From Pedobacter helvus (lineage in GTDB: Bacteria; Bacteroidota; Bacteroidia; Sphingobacteriales; Sphingobacteriaceae), in assembly GCF_005925325.1 (NCBI RefSeq), contig NZ_SRMP01000001.1, forward strand, positions 186,001-250,000: DNA of 64,000 bases, read 5' to 3'. This document shows positions 9,043-17,397 of this stretch, piece by piece. The translations under genes and the position numbers were made by a program. Every line of letters begins with the position of its first letter. The first letter of the stretch is position 1. The notes beneath the pieces were generated by a model that was given only the letters and a program-made list of their open reading frames with translations, was not told where the DNA came from and did not search any database.

Positions 9043-10491
9043 ATGTCTAATAAATATCAATCGGAGTTTCAAAACTGGATTGAAAAAGAAAAAAAAGCAC
9101 TTGAACTGATTAAGTGCGTAGGCCATTTATGGTTCGACAGATCTATTGAGCTGGTACTTTTTCGCAAACCGTTATTTGATGTTGGCAGTAGCGAAATTTT
9201 AGCCTATCATCAGTATGCCAAAGAAATAAGTGGGAAAGATATTTCCATTTATGAAACACTTGAACTGGCCAATACCATTGCCAAATCTAGCTTAGCTCCT
9301 TCTCGCATAGATATCGGTCGATTAGCTTCTGAGTGGCTTGATGACAGTAATACTCAATCATCGATGCACGACTTCATCATCAGCAAATTGGGCAAGCACA
9401 TTGGCAAAGACAAAATTAGTTTGAAGCCAAAGGACGTGGTCTTGTATGGATTTGGACGTATTGGTCGTATAGCAGCTAGAGAATTGATTGTACAAGCAGG
9501 AAAAGGCGAACAACTTCGTTTACGTGCCATTGTTACTCGCAGCTATAGTTCTGAAGAATTAACCAAACGAGCCGAGTTACTACGAACAGATTCTATTCAC
9601 GGTCCTTTTAATGGTACGATCATAGAAGATCATGAAAACAAAGCGTTAATCATTAACGGCCAAACTATCTATTTAATAGAAGTTAAAAATCCGGAAGATG
9701 CAGATTACACGGCATATGGCATTAAAGATGCTTTGGTGATTGATAACACTGGGGTTTTCCGTGATCGTGAAGGCTTGAGCAGACACTTAGGTGCAAAAGG
9801 CGTAAGTAAGGTTTTATTAACCGCTCCGGCAAAAGGCGATATTCCAAATATCGTTACCGGAATTAATGATAGCGATTTCGACTTTCAACAAGAAACTGTT
9901 TTCTCTAATGCGTCTTGTACTACCAATGCCATCATTCCAGTTTTAAAGATTGTGGAAGAAAGTTTCGGAATTGAAAAAGGTCATATCGAAACTGTACACT
10001 CTTACACCAACGACCAAAACCTTTTAGATAATTACCACAAGAAATATCGCAGAGGTCGTTCTGCAGCGCTAAACCTAGTAATTACTGAGACTGGAGCTGA
10101 TAAAGCCGTAGCTAAAGTACTTCCACAGCTGGCTGGCAAATTGACAGGAAATGCAGTTCGCGTACCTACACCCAACGTATCTTTGGCTATCTTAAATCTT
10201 TCATTAAACAAAGAAACAACTAAAGAAGAAGTTGAGAATGTGCTAAAGCAAGCATCATTATTTGGCGATCTTTCAGAACAACTAGAATATTCCGTTTCTA
10301 ACGAATTAGTAAGCACAGATTTAATTGGCAATAGCCACGCTTCCATCATAGATGGACCGGCCACCATTCTCTCAAAAGACGGGAAATCGGTAGTGCTTTA
10401 CGCTTGGTATGATAATGAATACGGTTATACCCGTCAAGTAATACGCCTAGCGAAAAAAGTTGCAGGCGTAGTGAGGTTAACTTACTATTAG
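9043..10491 (+). CDS. gap: Glyceraldehyde-3-phosphate dehydrogenase, long form
   Basis: This enzyme oxidises glyceraldehyde 3-phosphate to 1,3-bisphosphoglycerate in glycolysis, or the reverse in gluconeogenesis. The GAPDH core starts near residue 132 with the Rossmann motif YGFGRIGR. It has catalytic Cys292 in SNASCTTNA and His319 in HSYTNDQ, and ends with WYDNEYGYTRQV. At 482 residues it is about 140 longer than classical GAPDH; the extra part is a helical N-terminal extension seen in a Bacteroidota subgroup. Residues after the second beta strand are TRSYSS, not the acidic residue typical of strict NAD use, so cofactor preference is open. Confidence 0.93.
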   Translation: MSNKYQSEFQNWIEKEKKALELIKCVGHLWFDRSIELVLFRKPLFDVGSSEILAYHQYAKEISGKDISIYETLELANTIAKSSLAPSRIDIGRLASEWLDDSNTQSSMHDFIISKLGKHIGKDKISLKPKDVVLYGFGRIGRIAARELIVQAGKGEQLRLRAIVTRSYSSEELTKRAELLRTDSIHGPFNGTIIEDHENKALIINGQTIYLIEVKNPEDADYTAYGIKDALVIDNTGVFRDREGLSRHLGAKGVSKVLLTAPAKGDIPNIVTGINDSDFDFQQETVFSNASCTTNAIIPVLKIVEESFGIEKGHIETVHSYTNDQNLLDNYHKKYRRGRSAALNLVITETGADKAVAKVLPQLAGKLTGNAVRVPTPNVSLAILNLSLNKETTKEEVENVLKQASLFGDLSEQLEYSVSNELVSTDLIGNSHASIIDGPATILSKDGKSVVLYAWYDNEYGYTRQVIRLAKKVAGVVRLTYY

Positions 10492-10508
10492 ACCTTGCAT
10501 CTAATAAC

Positions 10509-10556
10509 AACATGGAGAGAAATCTAAATCTAATTTCTGGTATTTCTCTCTATGTT
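10509..10556. terminator. Shared hairpin between gap and crtZ
   Basis: A 15-bp stem with one G-T pair (10509-10523 with 10542-10556) lies between the convergent gap and crtZ genes. Its right arm falls inside the last codons of crtZ. T-tracts are weak on both sides, so terminator function is likely but not certain. Confidence 0.6.
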
Positions 10557-11033
10557 ATTTTGTTGCTGCATCTTCTGTTGGCGATATGCTTCTTTAAAAT
10601 ACTTAAATGGCACCCAAAGCATTCCAAAACATTCGCCATCGTGTTTACCTAAGTGTTTGTGATGCATCTTATGAGCTCTTCTAATGGCTTTTAGATAAAT
10701 GTTATTGGTATTTCTAAACCATTTAAACCTTTGATGGATGAAAATATCATGCACCATAAAATAACAGAACCCATATAATGTAATCCCCCCAGCTATGGAC
10801 ATCATGATCACATTGCCATAAACAGAACCGAAAAGAAACAAAATTATAGCTGGTGTAGCAAAAAGCACGAAAAAGAAATCATTCTTTTCAAAAACCTGTC
10901 CATCATCTTTCTTATGGTGGTCTTTGTGCAAATACCATAAAAATCCGTGCATCAGGTACTTATGCGCTAGCCAAGCCACAGATTCCATTACAATAAAAGT
11001 TCCTACTACACAAGCTATTATTATCCAAATCAT
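10530..11033 (-). CDS. crtZ: Beta-carotene hydroxylase CrtZ
   Basis: This 167-residue membrane di-iron hydroxylase adds 3-hydroxyl groups to beta-ionone rings, giving zeaxanthin. The fatty-acid-hydroxylase His boxes are all visible: HKYLMH, HKDHH, HDIFIH and HKMHHKH, between hydrophobic segments. It is the last gene of the carotenoid operon, 2 bases after the SRPBCC gene. No crtY-type cyclase is seen within the operon, so the beta-cyclase must be elsewhere or be one of the unassigned genes. Confidence 0.9.
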   Translation of the reverse strand: MIWIIIACVVGTFIVMESVAWLAHKYLMHGFLWYLHKDHHKKDDGQVFEKNDFFFVLFATPAIILFLFGSVYGNVIMMSIAGGITLYGFCYFMVHDIFIHQRFKWFRNTNNIYLKAIRRAHKMHHKHLGKHDGECFGMLWVPFKYFKEAYRQQKMQQQNNIERNTRN

Positions 11034-11035
11034 TG

Positions 11036-11500
11036 TTAATCTGCTTTAAAGATTTCCAGTATTTTTTGAGTTCTGTAGTCGAAAATCTGATTCAATTTCT
11101 TCCGAATAATTAACGTATTGGCTAACCTACCCAACACACCAAAAGGCGGTGAATAAGTCACTTTATCTTTCATCAACACTTTTCCATTTTTTTCTTCGAA
11201 GGTATGTTCATGATGCCAATAAGCGTAGGGTCCTTTCAATTGCTCGTCTACAAATGAATGTGGTGCATTTACAGCACAAATCTGGGTTTTCCATTTTAAA
11301 GGGATACCAGCCAAAGGCCTAACTACATAATCGATAATCAAGCCGTTATGAATATGCCTAGGCAATTCTTTTGAAATTACCTTAAAATCCATTTCTTCAG
11401 GTGTGATGTTCGTTAGGTTATTTGGATTGCTAAAGAAATCCCAAGCTTCTAACATGGTGGTAGATAAAACCGTCTCTCGATACAACTCGTATTTCCTCAT
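11036..11500 (-). CDS. SRPBCC-fold protein of the carotenoid operon
   Basis: This 154-residue protein has the START/SRPBCC helix-grip pattern: an N-terminal strand, FFSNPNNLTNITPEEMDF, a central GPYAYWHHEHTFEE and a C-terminal amphipathic helix. Such proteins bind hydrophobic ligands. Its place between idi (1-base overlap) and crtZ (2-base gap) suggests carotenoid or quinone handling, but no catalytic role can be read from the sequence. It lacks a signal peptide. Confidence 0.8.
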   Translation of the reverse strand: MRKYELYRETVLSTTMLEAWDFFSNPNNLTNITPEEMDFKVISKELPRHIHNGLIIDYVVRPLAGIPLKWKTQICAVNAPHSFVDEQLKGPYAYWHHEHTFEEKNGKVLMKDKVTYSPPFGVLGRLANTLIIRKKLNQIFDYRTQKILEIFKAD

Positions 11501-12027
11501 TATGCTACTTTACTCAAAATATCCTTATCCAACACCTCTGCCAAAATGATTTTGAACCAGGGCGTGTATTGATCTGGATTAACCTCTATGTCATTTTGCA
11601 ATTGAGCCAAAGTGACGTAAGCCCAATCAGACACCTCATTTTCATCAGGTTTTGGAACTCCCGAAAATCTCCCAAAAAATACATGATCAAATTCGTGTTC
11701 AAATAAACCTTCTCCTACATCTGCTTTGTAAATAAAACTGTAAATCCAATTTGTATCGCAAGCAATACCCATTTCTTCTTGCAAACGCCTATTAACCGCA
11801 GCTTGTAAAGTTTCACCGGCTCTCGGATGACTACAACAAGCATTAGTCCACATACCGCCACAATGGTATTTATTTAGAGCACGCTGCTGTAAGAGCACTT
11901 CCCCCTTATCATTTAATAAAAAAACAGAAAAAGCACGATGAAGTTTTGCTTCGCGATGCGCCTGCATCTTCTCCATCAAACCAATCTCCTTGTCTTCCCT
12001 ATCTACTAAAATTACTTCTTCTATCAT
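11500..12027 (-). CDS. idi: Isopentenyl-diphosphate delta-isomerase, type I
   Basis: This 175-residue Nudix-fold enzyme interconverts IPP and DMAPP, supplying precursors for carotenoid synthesis. The active-site segment TNACCSHPRAGE gives the catalytic Cys65 and metal ligand His67. The Nudix helix continues with AAVNRRLQEEMGI, and acidic metal ligands lie in EGLFEHEFDHV. It overlaps the upstream unknown gene by 4 bases (ATGA type) and the downstream SRPBCC gene by 1 base, indicating translational coupling. Confidence 0.95.
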   Translation of the reverse strand: MIEEVILVDREDKEIGLMEKMQAHREAKLHRAFSVFLLNDKGEVLLQQRALNKYHCGGMWTNACCSHPRAGETLQAAVNRRLQEEMGIACDTNWIYSFIYKADVGEGLFEHEFDHVFFGRFSGVPKPDENEVSDWAYVTLAQLQNDIEVNPDQYTPWFKIILAEVLDKDILSKVA

Positions 12028-12527
12028 TTGGCAGAGCCAGTTAATTGTTGTTTTTCTTCGGGTGTTAGCGCTTGTTGTTTCATAAACGAGATAATGGTAT
12101 TAGCCATTTCTTCGTCTACTTTTTGATTACTTAATCCATTTAAAATTAGTTTCTTATCCGTGTCAATATGATCATTGTAACCTAATATGGACGGGGCCGA
12201 AACTTGCGTTGCGTATCTTAAAAAGACCAATTCTATATTATTGTTATCCTTCGAGATTGCTTTGTTTAACATTTTCTTACCAGCGTTAAAGTAGTTGAGC
12301 TTAGTAAATGGATTAAAAACATGCTTTGCCATCACCATTTTTGTTGCTCCAGCATAACCGATCACAAAAGCATTTTGTTCTTGTTTTTCTAATACAGCCA
12401 ATAAATTTTGAGCAGTCTGTTTACTCTCAACCGATTTGGCATACATCGATCTGATGTTTTGCTTAGAGGTTTCGGTTGAGATAAAAAAAAGCGTCGAAAT
12501 AAATAGTAAAACTGGTTTAGCCCACAT
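12024..12527 (-). CDS. Exported protein of unknown function in the carotenoid operon
   Basis: I do not recognise this protein. The start chosen at 12527 gives 167 residues opening with a signal peptide (MWAKPVLLFISTLFFIST); a start 33 bases further up would bury it. The rest is helical and Lys-rich, with no cysteine motif or transmembrane segment, and may form TPR-like helical pairs (AKHVFNPFTKLNYFNAGKK). It overlaps crtB by 11 bases and idi by 4, so it is tightly co-translated. A role in export or localisation of carotenoids is only inference from position. Confidence 0.75.
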   Translation of the reverse strand: MWAKPVLLFISTLFFISTETSKQNIRSMYAKSVESKQTAQNLLAVLEKQEQNAFVIGYAGATKMVMAKHVFNPFTKLNYFNAGKKMLNKAISKDNNNIELVFLRYATQVSAPSILGYNDHIDTDKKLILNGLSNQKVDEEMANTIISFMKQQALTPEEKQQLTGSAK

Positions 12528-13371
12528 TTGCTGATAATCTTTCTGAACCCTGCGGCACAAAAAAGGTATTTAACATGAGTAATGCCTTTTGGAAATCGGG
12601 CACTCGCACCCTTTTTTCCATGATGTGCTTGGCAGGAATTTCCTGTATTTTCCTAAATAGTGATTTGTAGTAAATATAAGCCAAATATACACCCTTTTTA
12701 GCGCATCTTGGCAATTTTACAATACCATTCAAGGCTTCATCAAATTCTGCTTCTATCTCCTGCTCAATTATCGCCTTATCTTCTTCGGTAAAGCAATCAA
12801 AATTCATGTTAGGGAAATACATTCTGCCCAACTCGTAGTGATCTGCTTTAATATCCCTCAAAAAATTAACTTTCTGAAATGCTGATCCTAATTTCATTGC
12901 CGAATGGCGTAACTGATTGTATTCAGCTTCATCACCATTACAAAAAACTTTCAAACACATTAACCCTACAACTTCAGCAGAACCAAAAATGTACTTTTCA
13001 TAAAGTTGTTTGGTATAAACTTGCTTATCCAAATCCATCTCCATGCTATCCAAAAAAGCCTCGATCAGCTCTACATCAATTTGATATTGATGAACTGCTT
13101 TCTGAAAGCTATTGATAATTGGATTTAAGCTAATTTTATTTTCTAAGGCCGCATAAGTTTCGGATTTCAACTGGACCAATAGGCCTTTTCTGTCATAATC
13201 ATGAAAAGAATCTACTACTTCGTCTGCCAATCTCACGAAACCATAAATTGCAAAAATGGCAGGGCGAATAATTGGCGACAGAAATTTAATACCCAATGAA
13301 AAGGAAGTACTATACTTTTGGGTAGTGATTTGGCTGCATTTGGCAGAAACCTGGTCGAACAGTGCTTTCAT
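12517..13371 (-). CDS. crtB: Phytoene synthase
   Basis: This 284-residue prenyltransferase joins two geranylgeranyl diphosphates into phytoene. Both Asp-rich motifs are intact: DEVVD (50-54) and NFLRDIKADHYELGRMYFP, the second motif of the squalene/phytoene synthase family. It starts 5 bases after the crtI stop and overlaps the next gene, so it is the second gene of the carotenoid operon. Confidence 0.94.
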   Translation of the reverse strand: MKALFDQVSAKCSQITTQKYSTSFSLGIKFLSPIIRPAIFAIYGFVRLADEVVDSFHDYDRKGLLVQLKSETYAALENKISLNPIINSFQKAVHQYQIDVELIEAFLDSMEMDLDKQVYTKQLYEKYIFGSAEVVGLMCLKVFCNGDEAEYNQLRHSAMKLGSAFQKVNFLRDIKADHYELGRMYFPNMNFDCFTEEDKAIIEQEIEAEFDEALNGIVKLPRCAKKGVYLAYIYYKSLFRKIQEIPAKHIMEKRVRVPDFQKALLMLNTFFVPQGSERLSANVG

Positions 13372-13376
13372 CTGTA

Positions 13377-14861
13377 TTATTTTTGATGTTTTATGATGTA
13401 ATTGGCGACTACCTGCCCGGAAATGATGGCTGGTGGAACACCAGGGCCTGGAACAGTAAGTTGACCTGTGTAGTACAAATTATCTACTTTCTTATTTTTG
13501 ATAGATGGTTTTAAAATTGCAGTTTGCCCCAAGGTATTTGCCAACCCGTAAGCATTGCCTTTGAAAGCATTATAATCTTTCACAAAATCTGAGTAGGCAT
13601 AAGTGGTTTTGCTTACGATGTTTTCTTTAAATTTTTCGCCGCAAAAATCCTCTAGCCTGTCTACTATTTCGTTAAAATATTTCGCTTTTATTTCTTCTGT
13701 ATCTTTTAATCCAGGAGCCACAGGAATAAGCATGAATAAATTTTCCATGCCTTCTGGCGCCACCGAAGCATCTGTTTTAGAAGGACAGCAAACATAATAT
13801 AATGGGTTTTCTGGCCACTCCTGCGTTTCGTAAATGGCTTTTGCGTGAGTATCAAAATCCGTTTCGAAAAAGAGATTGTGGTGCTGTAGCTTAGGTAATT
13901 TCTTATTTACGCCAATATAATACAATAAGCAAGATGGTGCCATTACACGTTTTTCCCAATAACTTTCAGAATAGTTACTTAAAGCTTTCGGTAACAAATG
14001 TTGATCGATATGATGATAATCTCCGGCACCGATTACAAAATCAGCATTTATCTCACCATCGGAAGTAATTACCTTCTTTGCTTTGCTATTTTGCACTTCA
14101 ATCGATTTAACCTCAATGCCAGTTCTAAACTCAACTCCCTTTTCTATTGCCAATTGATGCATTGCTTCGGCTAACTTTCCAAAACCACCCATCGGGTACC
14201 ACGTTCCTAATTTGATATCGGCATAGTTCATCATGCTATACAAAGCAGGTATATTTTTAGGTACTGCCCCTAAAAACAAAACTGGAAACTCTAATAACTG
14301 CAACAACTTTGGCGATTTGAAATAACGACGGACGTGTTTTGAAAACGATTGCAACAAATCTAATTTCGAAGCTGCCTTCATCACTTTCAAATCCATAAAC
14401 TCCAATACACTTAAACCCGGTTTATGAACAAACTCGTTGATCCCAACCTCATATTTATATTGCGCCTCGGCTAAGAATTTATCCAACTGAATAGAACTCC
14501 CTGCTTCAATTTCTTCAAAAGCATCTTTTAGCGCTTGATAATCAGCAGGAACTGAAAGCACATTATCCTTACCATAAATAACTTGGTAGGAAGGATCTAA
14601 TCTTTTAAGATGAAAATAATCTGAGGTAGATTTTCCAAATTGATTAAAGAATTTCTCCATCACTTCTGGCATCCAATACCAACTAGGCCCCATATCGAAA
14701 GTAAAGCCATCTTTCTGAAAGACTCTAGCCCTTCCTCCTACCTCTGCATTTTTTTCTACAACGGTTACTTGATGACCTTTATCAGCCAAAGTAATAGCCG
14801 CACTTAAACCTGCAAAGCCTGCTCCAATTATTACGATGTGTGGGGAAGTTTTATGCATCAT
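13377..14861 (-). CDS. crtI: Phytoene desaturase
   Basis: This FAD-dependent desaturase/isomerase converts phytoene to lycopene. It opens with the dinucleotide fold IVIIGAGFAGLSAA, followed by GGRARVF, and ends with the family signature GQLTVPGPGVPPAIISGQ. The frame extends upstream to 14882, but that ATG lies inside a TATGTTTG promoter element (14876-14883). Start 14861 (the first of two adjacent ATGs) is therefore preferred, giving 494 residues and a very short leader. It is the first gene of the carotenoid operon. Confidence 0.93.
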   Translation of the reverse strand: MMHKTSPHIVIIGAGFAGLSAAITLADKGHQVTVVEKNAEVGGRARVFQKDGFTFDMGPSWYWMPEVMEKFFNQFGKSTSDYFHLKRLDPSYQVIYGKDNVLSVPADYQALKDAFEEIEAGSSIQLDKFLAEAQYKYEVGINEFVHKPGLSVLEFMDLKVMKAASKLDLLQSFSKHVRRYFKSPKLLQLLEFPVLFLGAVPKNIPALYSMMNYADIKLGTWYPMGGFGKLAEAMHQLAIEKGVEFRTGIEVKSIEVQNSKAKKVITSDGEINADFVIGAGDYHHIDQHLLPKALSNYSESYWEKRVMAPSCLLYYIGVNKKLPKLQHHNLFFETDFDTHAKAIYETQEWPENPLYYVCCPSKTDASVAPEGMENLFMLIPVAPGLKDTEEIKAKYFNEIVDRLEDFCGEKFKENIVSKTTYAYSDFVKDYNAFKGNAYGLANTLGQTAILKPSIKNKKVDNLYYTGQLTVPGPGVPPAIISGQVVANYIIKHQK

Positions 14862-14875
14862 CTCTAAGTATACAA

Positions 14876-14883
14876 CAAACATA
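14876..14883 (-). promoter_or_regulatory. Candidate -7 element of the carotenoid operon
   Basis: TATGTTTG on the minus strand matches TAnnTTTG and lies 14 bases before the preferred crtI start codon. The expected -33 region falls within the operator palindrome at 14890-14925. Confidence 0.6.
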
Positions 14884-14889
14884 CATCTA

Positions 14890-14925
14890 TTTTGTTTAAC
14901 TTTTAAATTAAAAAGATAAACAAAA
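14890..14925. promoter_or_regulatory. Operator-like palindrome in the crtI promoter
   Basis: A 36-bp near-perfect palindrome: arms TTTTGTTTA (14890-14898) and TAAACAAAA (14917-14925) are exact reverse complements, and the inner parts also pair, 16 of 18 positions matching per half. It covers the -33 region of the crtI promoter. The same arm core TTTGTTTA/TAAACAAA recurs upstream of the adjacent CarH-like gene, which makes that regulator the likely ligand. Confidence 0.65.
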
Positions 14926-14992
14926 CTAAATCATGCAACTTAGCCTTACAGATGATGGGTTAAAAAAGAAACAAAATTGATTGAAAATAGTT

Positions 14993-15874
14993 TTAAAACT
15001 CAGCAGCTAAAGCCTTTAGAGTTTCAAACAATTTGAAATTAGCGGGCAATAAGGGTTCTGCTTCGTAAATACCAGCGCTAGCGATAAACACTTTCTTACT
15101 TGAATCAACAATTCTAAGTTTATTGATAAATGAAGTAATATCACCCATCGACATCGAATTAGACACATTCAATACCAAAACATCAGGATCACTGATTTCT
15201 AAAATTCTGGGCAAATCTGTTAATGGAACGGCCTGGCCTAAATAAATAGTTCGGTAACCTTTGTTCTTAAGCAAATAATTAAGGAATAGCATCCCAAGTT
15301 CATGCAGTTCGCTCTCTGGCAAAAACAAAAGTACCTTTTTAGCCCCCGCATTTATTTTTGTAGTTGCATTATCTATAGCGGCAATCAATTTCTGTCTTAC
15401 CATATTGCTAATAAAATGTTCTTGAGCAGGATTGATTGAGTCAATTTGCCACATGATTCCTATCCTATTAAAAAATGGAAATATAATGCGATTGATGGTA
15501 TCTTCGAAACCTAACCTTGCTACTGCCTTATAAAACGCCTGATGAAATAAGGTCTCATCTAAATCGATCATACTGAGCATTAACCCATCAAAAAGATCGT
15601 CATCACCAGTTTTAACAAAGCTCAAATCTTTCACCTTATCAGTAATTTCTTCAGTGCTCATTTTAGCAATATGCGAGATTTTGATACCGTTTCGGTTAAG
15701 CACATTTACATTTAGCAACAACTTTAGATGTTCATTGCCATAATAACGAATGTTGGTTTGGGTACGTAATGGCCTGATGATTTGGTATCGCTTTTCCCAC
15801 ATCCGCAGCGTAGCCGCCCGAATGCCAGTTAGAACTTCGAGTTCTTTTATAGAATATTTAGCGACGATACCCAT
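14993..15874 (-). CDS. CarH/LitR-like MerR regulator with B12-binding domain
   Basis: This 293-residue regulator has an N-terminal MerR HTH (YSIKELEVLTGIRAATLRMW), a helical cap domain and a C-terminal cobalamin-binding Rossmann domain. Two CarH hallmarks are present: Wx9EH (Trp142, Glu152, His153) and the ExHxxG motif with lower-ligand His191 (ELHELG). CarH uses adenosylcobalamin to sense light, repressing carotenoid genes in the dark. The residue after Trp142 is Gln, whereas Thermus CarH has a His there that ligates the light state. Its position directly upstream of crtI in the same direction, with matching operators, points to light or B12 control of the carotenoid operon and of itself. 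Confidence 0.9.
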   Translation of the reverse strand: MGIVAKYSIKELEVLTGIRAATLRMWEKRYQIIRPLRTQTNIRYYGNEHLKLLLNVNVLNRNGIKISHIAKMSTEEITDKVKDLSFVKTGDDDLFDGLMLSMIDLDETLFHQAFYKAVARLGFEDTINRIIFPFFNRIGIMWQIDSINPAQEHFISNMVRQKLIAAIDNATTKINAGAKKVLLFLPESELHELGMLFLNYLLKNKGYRTIYLGQAVPLTDLPRILEISDPDVLVLNVSNSMSMGDITSFINKLRIVDSSKKVFIASAGIYEAEPLLPANFKLFETLKALAAEF

Positions 15875-15887
15875 AACGACACGGCAC

Positions 15888-15922
15888 TTTGTTTAAGTTA
15901 TAAGAATACAAATTTAAACAAA
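15888..15922. promoter_or_regulatory. Operator-like inverted repeat and -7 element of the CarH-like gene
   Basis: Arms TTTGTTTAA (15888-15896) and TTAAACAAA (15914-15922) are exact reverse complements with a 17-base spacer. The right arm overlaps a minus-strand TAAATTTG element (15909-15916), the likely -7 box of the regulator gene. The arms match those at the crtI promoter, suggesting autoregulation. Confidence 0.6.
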
Positions 15923-16074
15923 AATTGTTTTTGGCTTTGAGGATTTTAAGAAAACTAACTTTTAAGCCTTTAGAAATAAGCTTTAAAATAATCATAAAGA
16001 CATTGAGAAGGCTAAGTTTATTACAGCAAACATGCGAAACAAACGCACTTAATTTTACCTAAATTTATTATGCT

Positions 16075-16082
16075 TATTTTTG
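16075..16082 (+). promoter_or_regulatory. Candidate -7 element of the WD40 gene
   Basis: TATTTTTG matches TAnnTTTG and ends only 4 bases before the ATG at 16087. Transcription would therefore begin at or next to the start codon, giving a leaderless mRNA. Confidence 0.5.
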
Positions 16083-16086
16083 CTCC

Positions 16087-16983
16087 ATGCTGCAACACCT
16101 ACACACTTTTACAGGACACCAAAATCCAATTTATGCCTTAGTTAGATCTGATAAAGATGGTATTTTCTTTACTGCCGGAAATGACAAAGGTGTAGTCGAA
16201 TGGTCGCTAAATGAAATGACTTTTGTAACGGTGAAGTTGCCAGTTCAAAGCTCCGTTTATTACTTGCATAGTTATAACAATCAGTTATTTATAGCAGAAA
16301 GAAGTGGCGCTTTTTCTGTATTCGATTTTAGCAAACAAGAAGTTGTTGCCAGAATAAACGCACATACCAAGCCTATTTTTGGAATGGCTACAGTAGGTTA
16401 TAAAAATGAATTATTGACTAGTAGTGAAGATGGTACCGTAGCAATTTGGTCACTAAATGATTTTAAAGAACTTTACCGTTTACCTATTTCTGCAGATACG
16501 GTAAGGTGCATTGCTGTATCTCCTAATGAAGAAGAAATTGCTTTTGGCTGTAAAGATAGCACTATCCATATCTATAATTCTGAGGATTACAGTTTAAAGC
16601 TAACCCTAACTGGACATACTTTGGGAATCACTTCATTAGCTTATCATCCTACAGGGAAATATTTAATTTCGGGAAGTAGAGATGCACAACTGAAAATTTG
16701 GGGTTTACCCAACTACGAACTTAGCAAAAGTATTCCTGCGCATATGTTTGGTATCTACGATATTGTGTTCCATCCTACTTTACCCTACTTCGCTACAGGA
16801 AGTCAAGACAAGAGCATTAAACTTTGGGATGCGGAGAACTTCAAGCTCTATAAAATTGTGAGTATCGAAAAAATGGGTATTGGTCACAGTCACTCTATCA
16901 ACAAATTAGCTTGGAGCCACAATGGCAGCAAATTACTATCTACAGGTGACGATAAGAAAGTGATGGTTTGGGAATTACAGTAA
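16087..16983 (+). CDS. WD40-repeat beta-propeller protein
   Basis: This 298-residue cytosolic protein consists of about seven WD40 blades. Typical blade ends are VAIWSL, LKIWGL, IKLWD and VMVWEL, preceded by GH dipeptides such as FTGHQNPIYAL and LTGHTLGITSLAYHP. There is no signal peptide or extra domain, so it is probably a protein-interaction scaffold; the partner is unknown. It is divergent from the CarH-like gene. Confidence 0.88.
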   Translation: MLQHLHTFTGHQNPIYALVRSDKDGIFFTAGNDKGVVEWSLNEMTFVTVKLPVQSSVYYLHSYNNQLFIAERSGAFSVFDFSKQEVVARINAHTKPIFGMATVGYKNELLTSSEDGTVAIWSLNDFKELYRLPISADTVRCIAVSPNEEEIAFGCKDSTIHIYNSEDYSLKLTLTGHTLGITSLAYHPTGKYLISGSRDAQLKIWGLPNYELSKSIPAHMFGIYDIVFHPTLPYFATGSQDKSIKLWDAENFKLYKIVSIEKMGIGHSHSINKLAWSHNGSKLLSTGDDKKVMVWELQ

Positions 16984-17076
16984 TCAGGGATCAGGAACTA
17001 GGGGTCGGTTTATAGTTGGTGCAATCATCAATGAACAATTGAACTAATGAACCAATAAACTAATTATCTTTAACAC

Positions 17077-17283
17077 ATGAACCCAGAATTATTGAAAGAG
17101 CTTGTAACCATGAGAATGCCTTATGGCAAATATAAAGATTGGGTGCTGTGCGATATCCCAGAACACTATTTAGTTTGGTACCATAGCAAAGGCTTTCCTG
17201 CTGGGAAACTGGGCATGTTATTGGCTACACTTTATGAAATTAAACTAAATGGCTTAGAATATTTGTTGCAGCCGTTAAAATAG
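17077..17283 (+). CDS. DUF3820 small protein
   Basis: This 68-residue protein matches the compact DUF3820 pattern: MPYGKYKDWVLCDIPEHYLVWYHSKGFPAGKLG, described here by its PYGKYKD and PEHYLVWY elements. Relatives are annotated as putative quorum-sensing-regulated virulence factors, a name that says little about mechanism. It follows the WD40 gene by 93 bases and may be co-transcribed. Confidence 0.8.
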   Translation: MNPELLKELVTMRMPYGKYKDWVLCDIPEHYLVWYHSKGFPAGKLGMLLATLYEIKLNGLEYLLQPLK

Positions 17284-17307
17284 CGATAGCTAGCAAAATA
17301 AAATCGC

Positions 17308-17387
17308 CATTTCGAACGACGTAGGAGGAGAAATCTGTAAGTTTCTGAGACTAACTTATAGATTTCTCATCGTTCCTCCTCGAAATG
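17308..17387. repeat. Palindromic repeat, copy 1 (ATTTCGA...GAGAAATCT family)
   Basis: An imperfect 80-base palindrome: outer arms CATTTCGA/TCGAAATG and an inner 14-bp stem GAGAAATCTGTAAG/CTTATAGATTTCTC with one mismatch. It belongs to the same family as 20276-20355; the two copies flank the thiamine-type receptor gene. It may also serve as terminator between the convergent neighbours. Confidence 0.75.
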
Positions 17388-17397
17388 ACGAAGGAGA

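Noticed and set aside
14862..14882. Longer crtI start (adds MFVVYLE)
   Set aside because: The upstream ATG overlaps the TATGTTTG promoter element, and homologous proteins begin close to the dinucleotide-binding motif.
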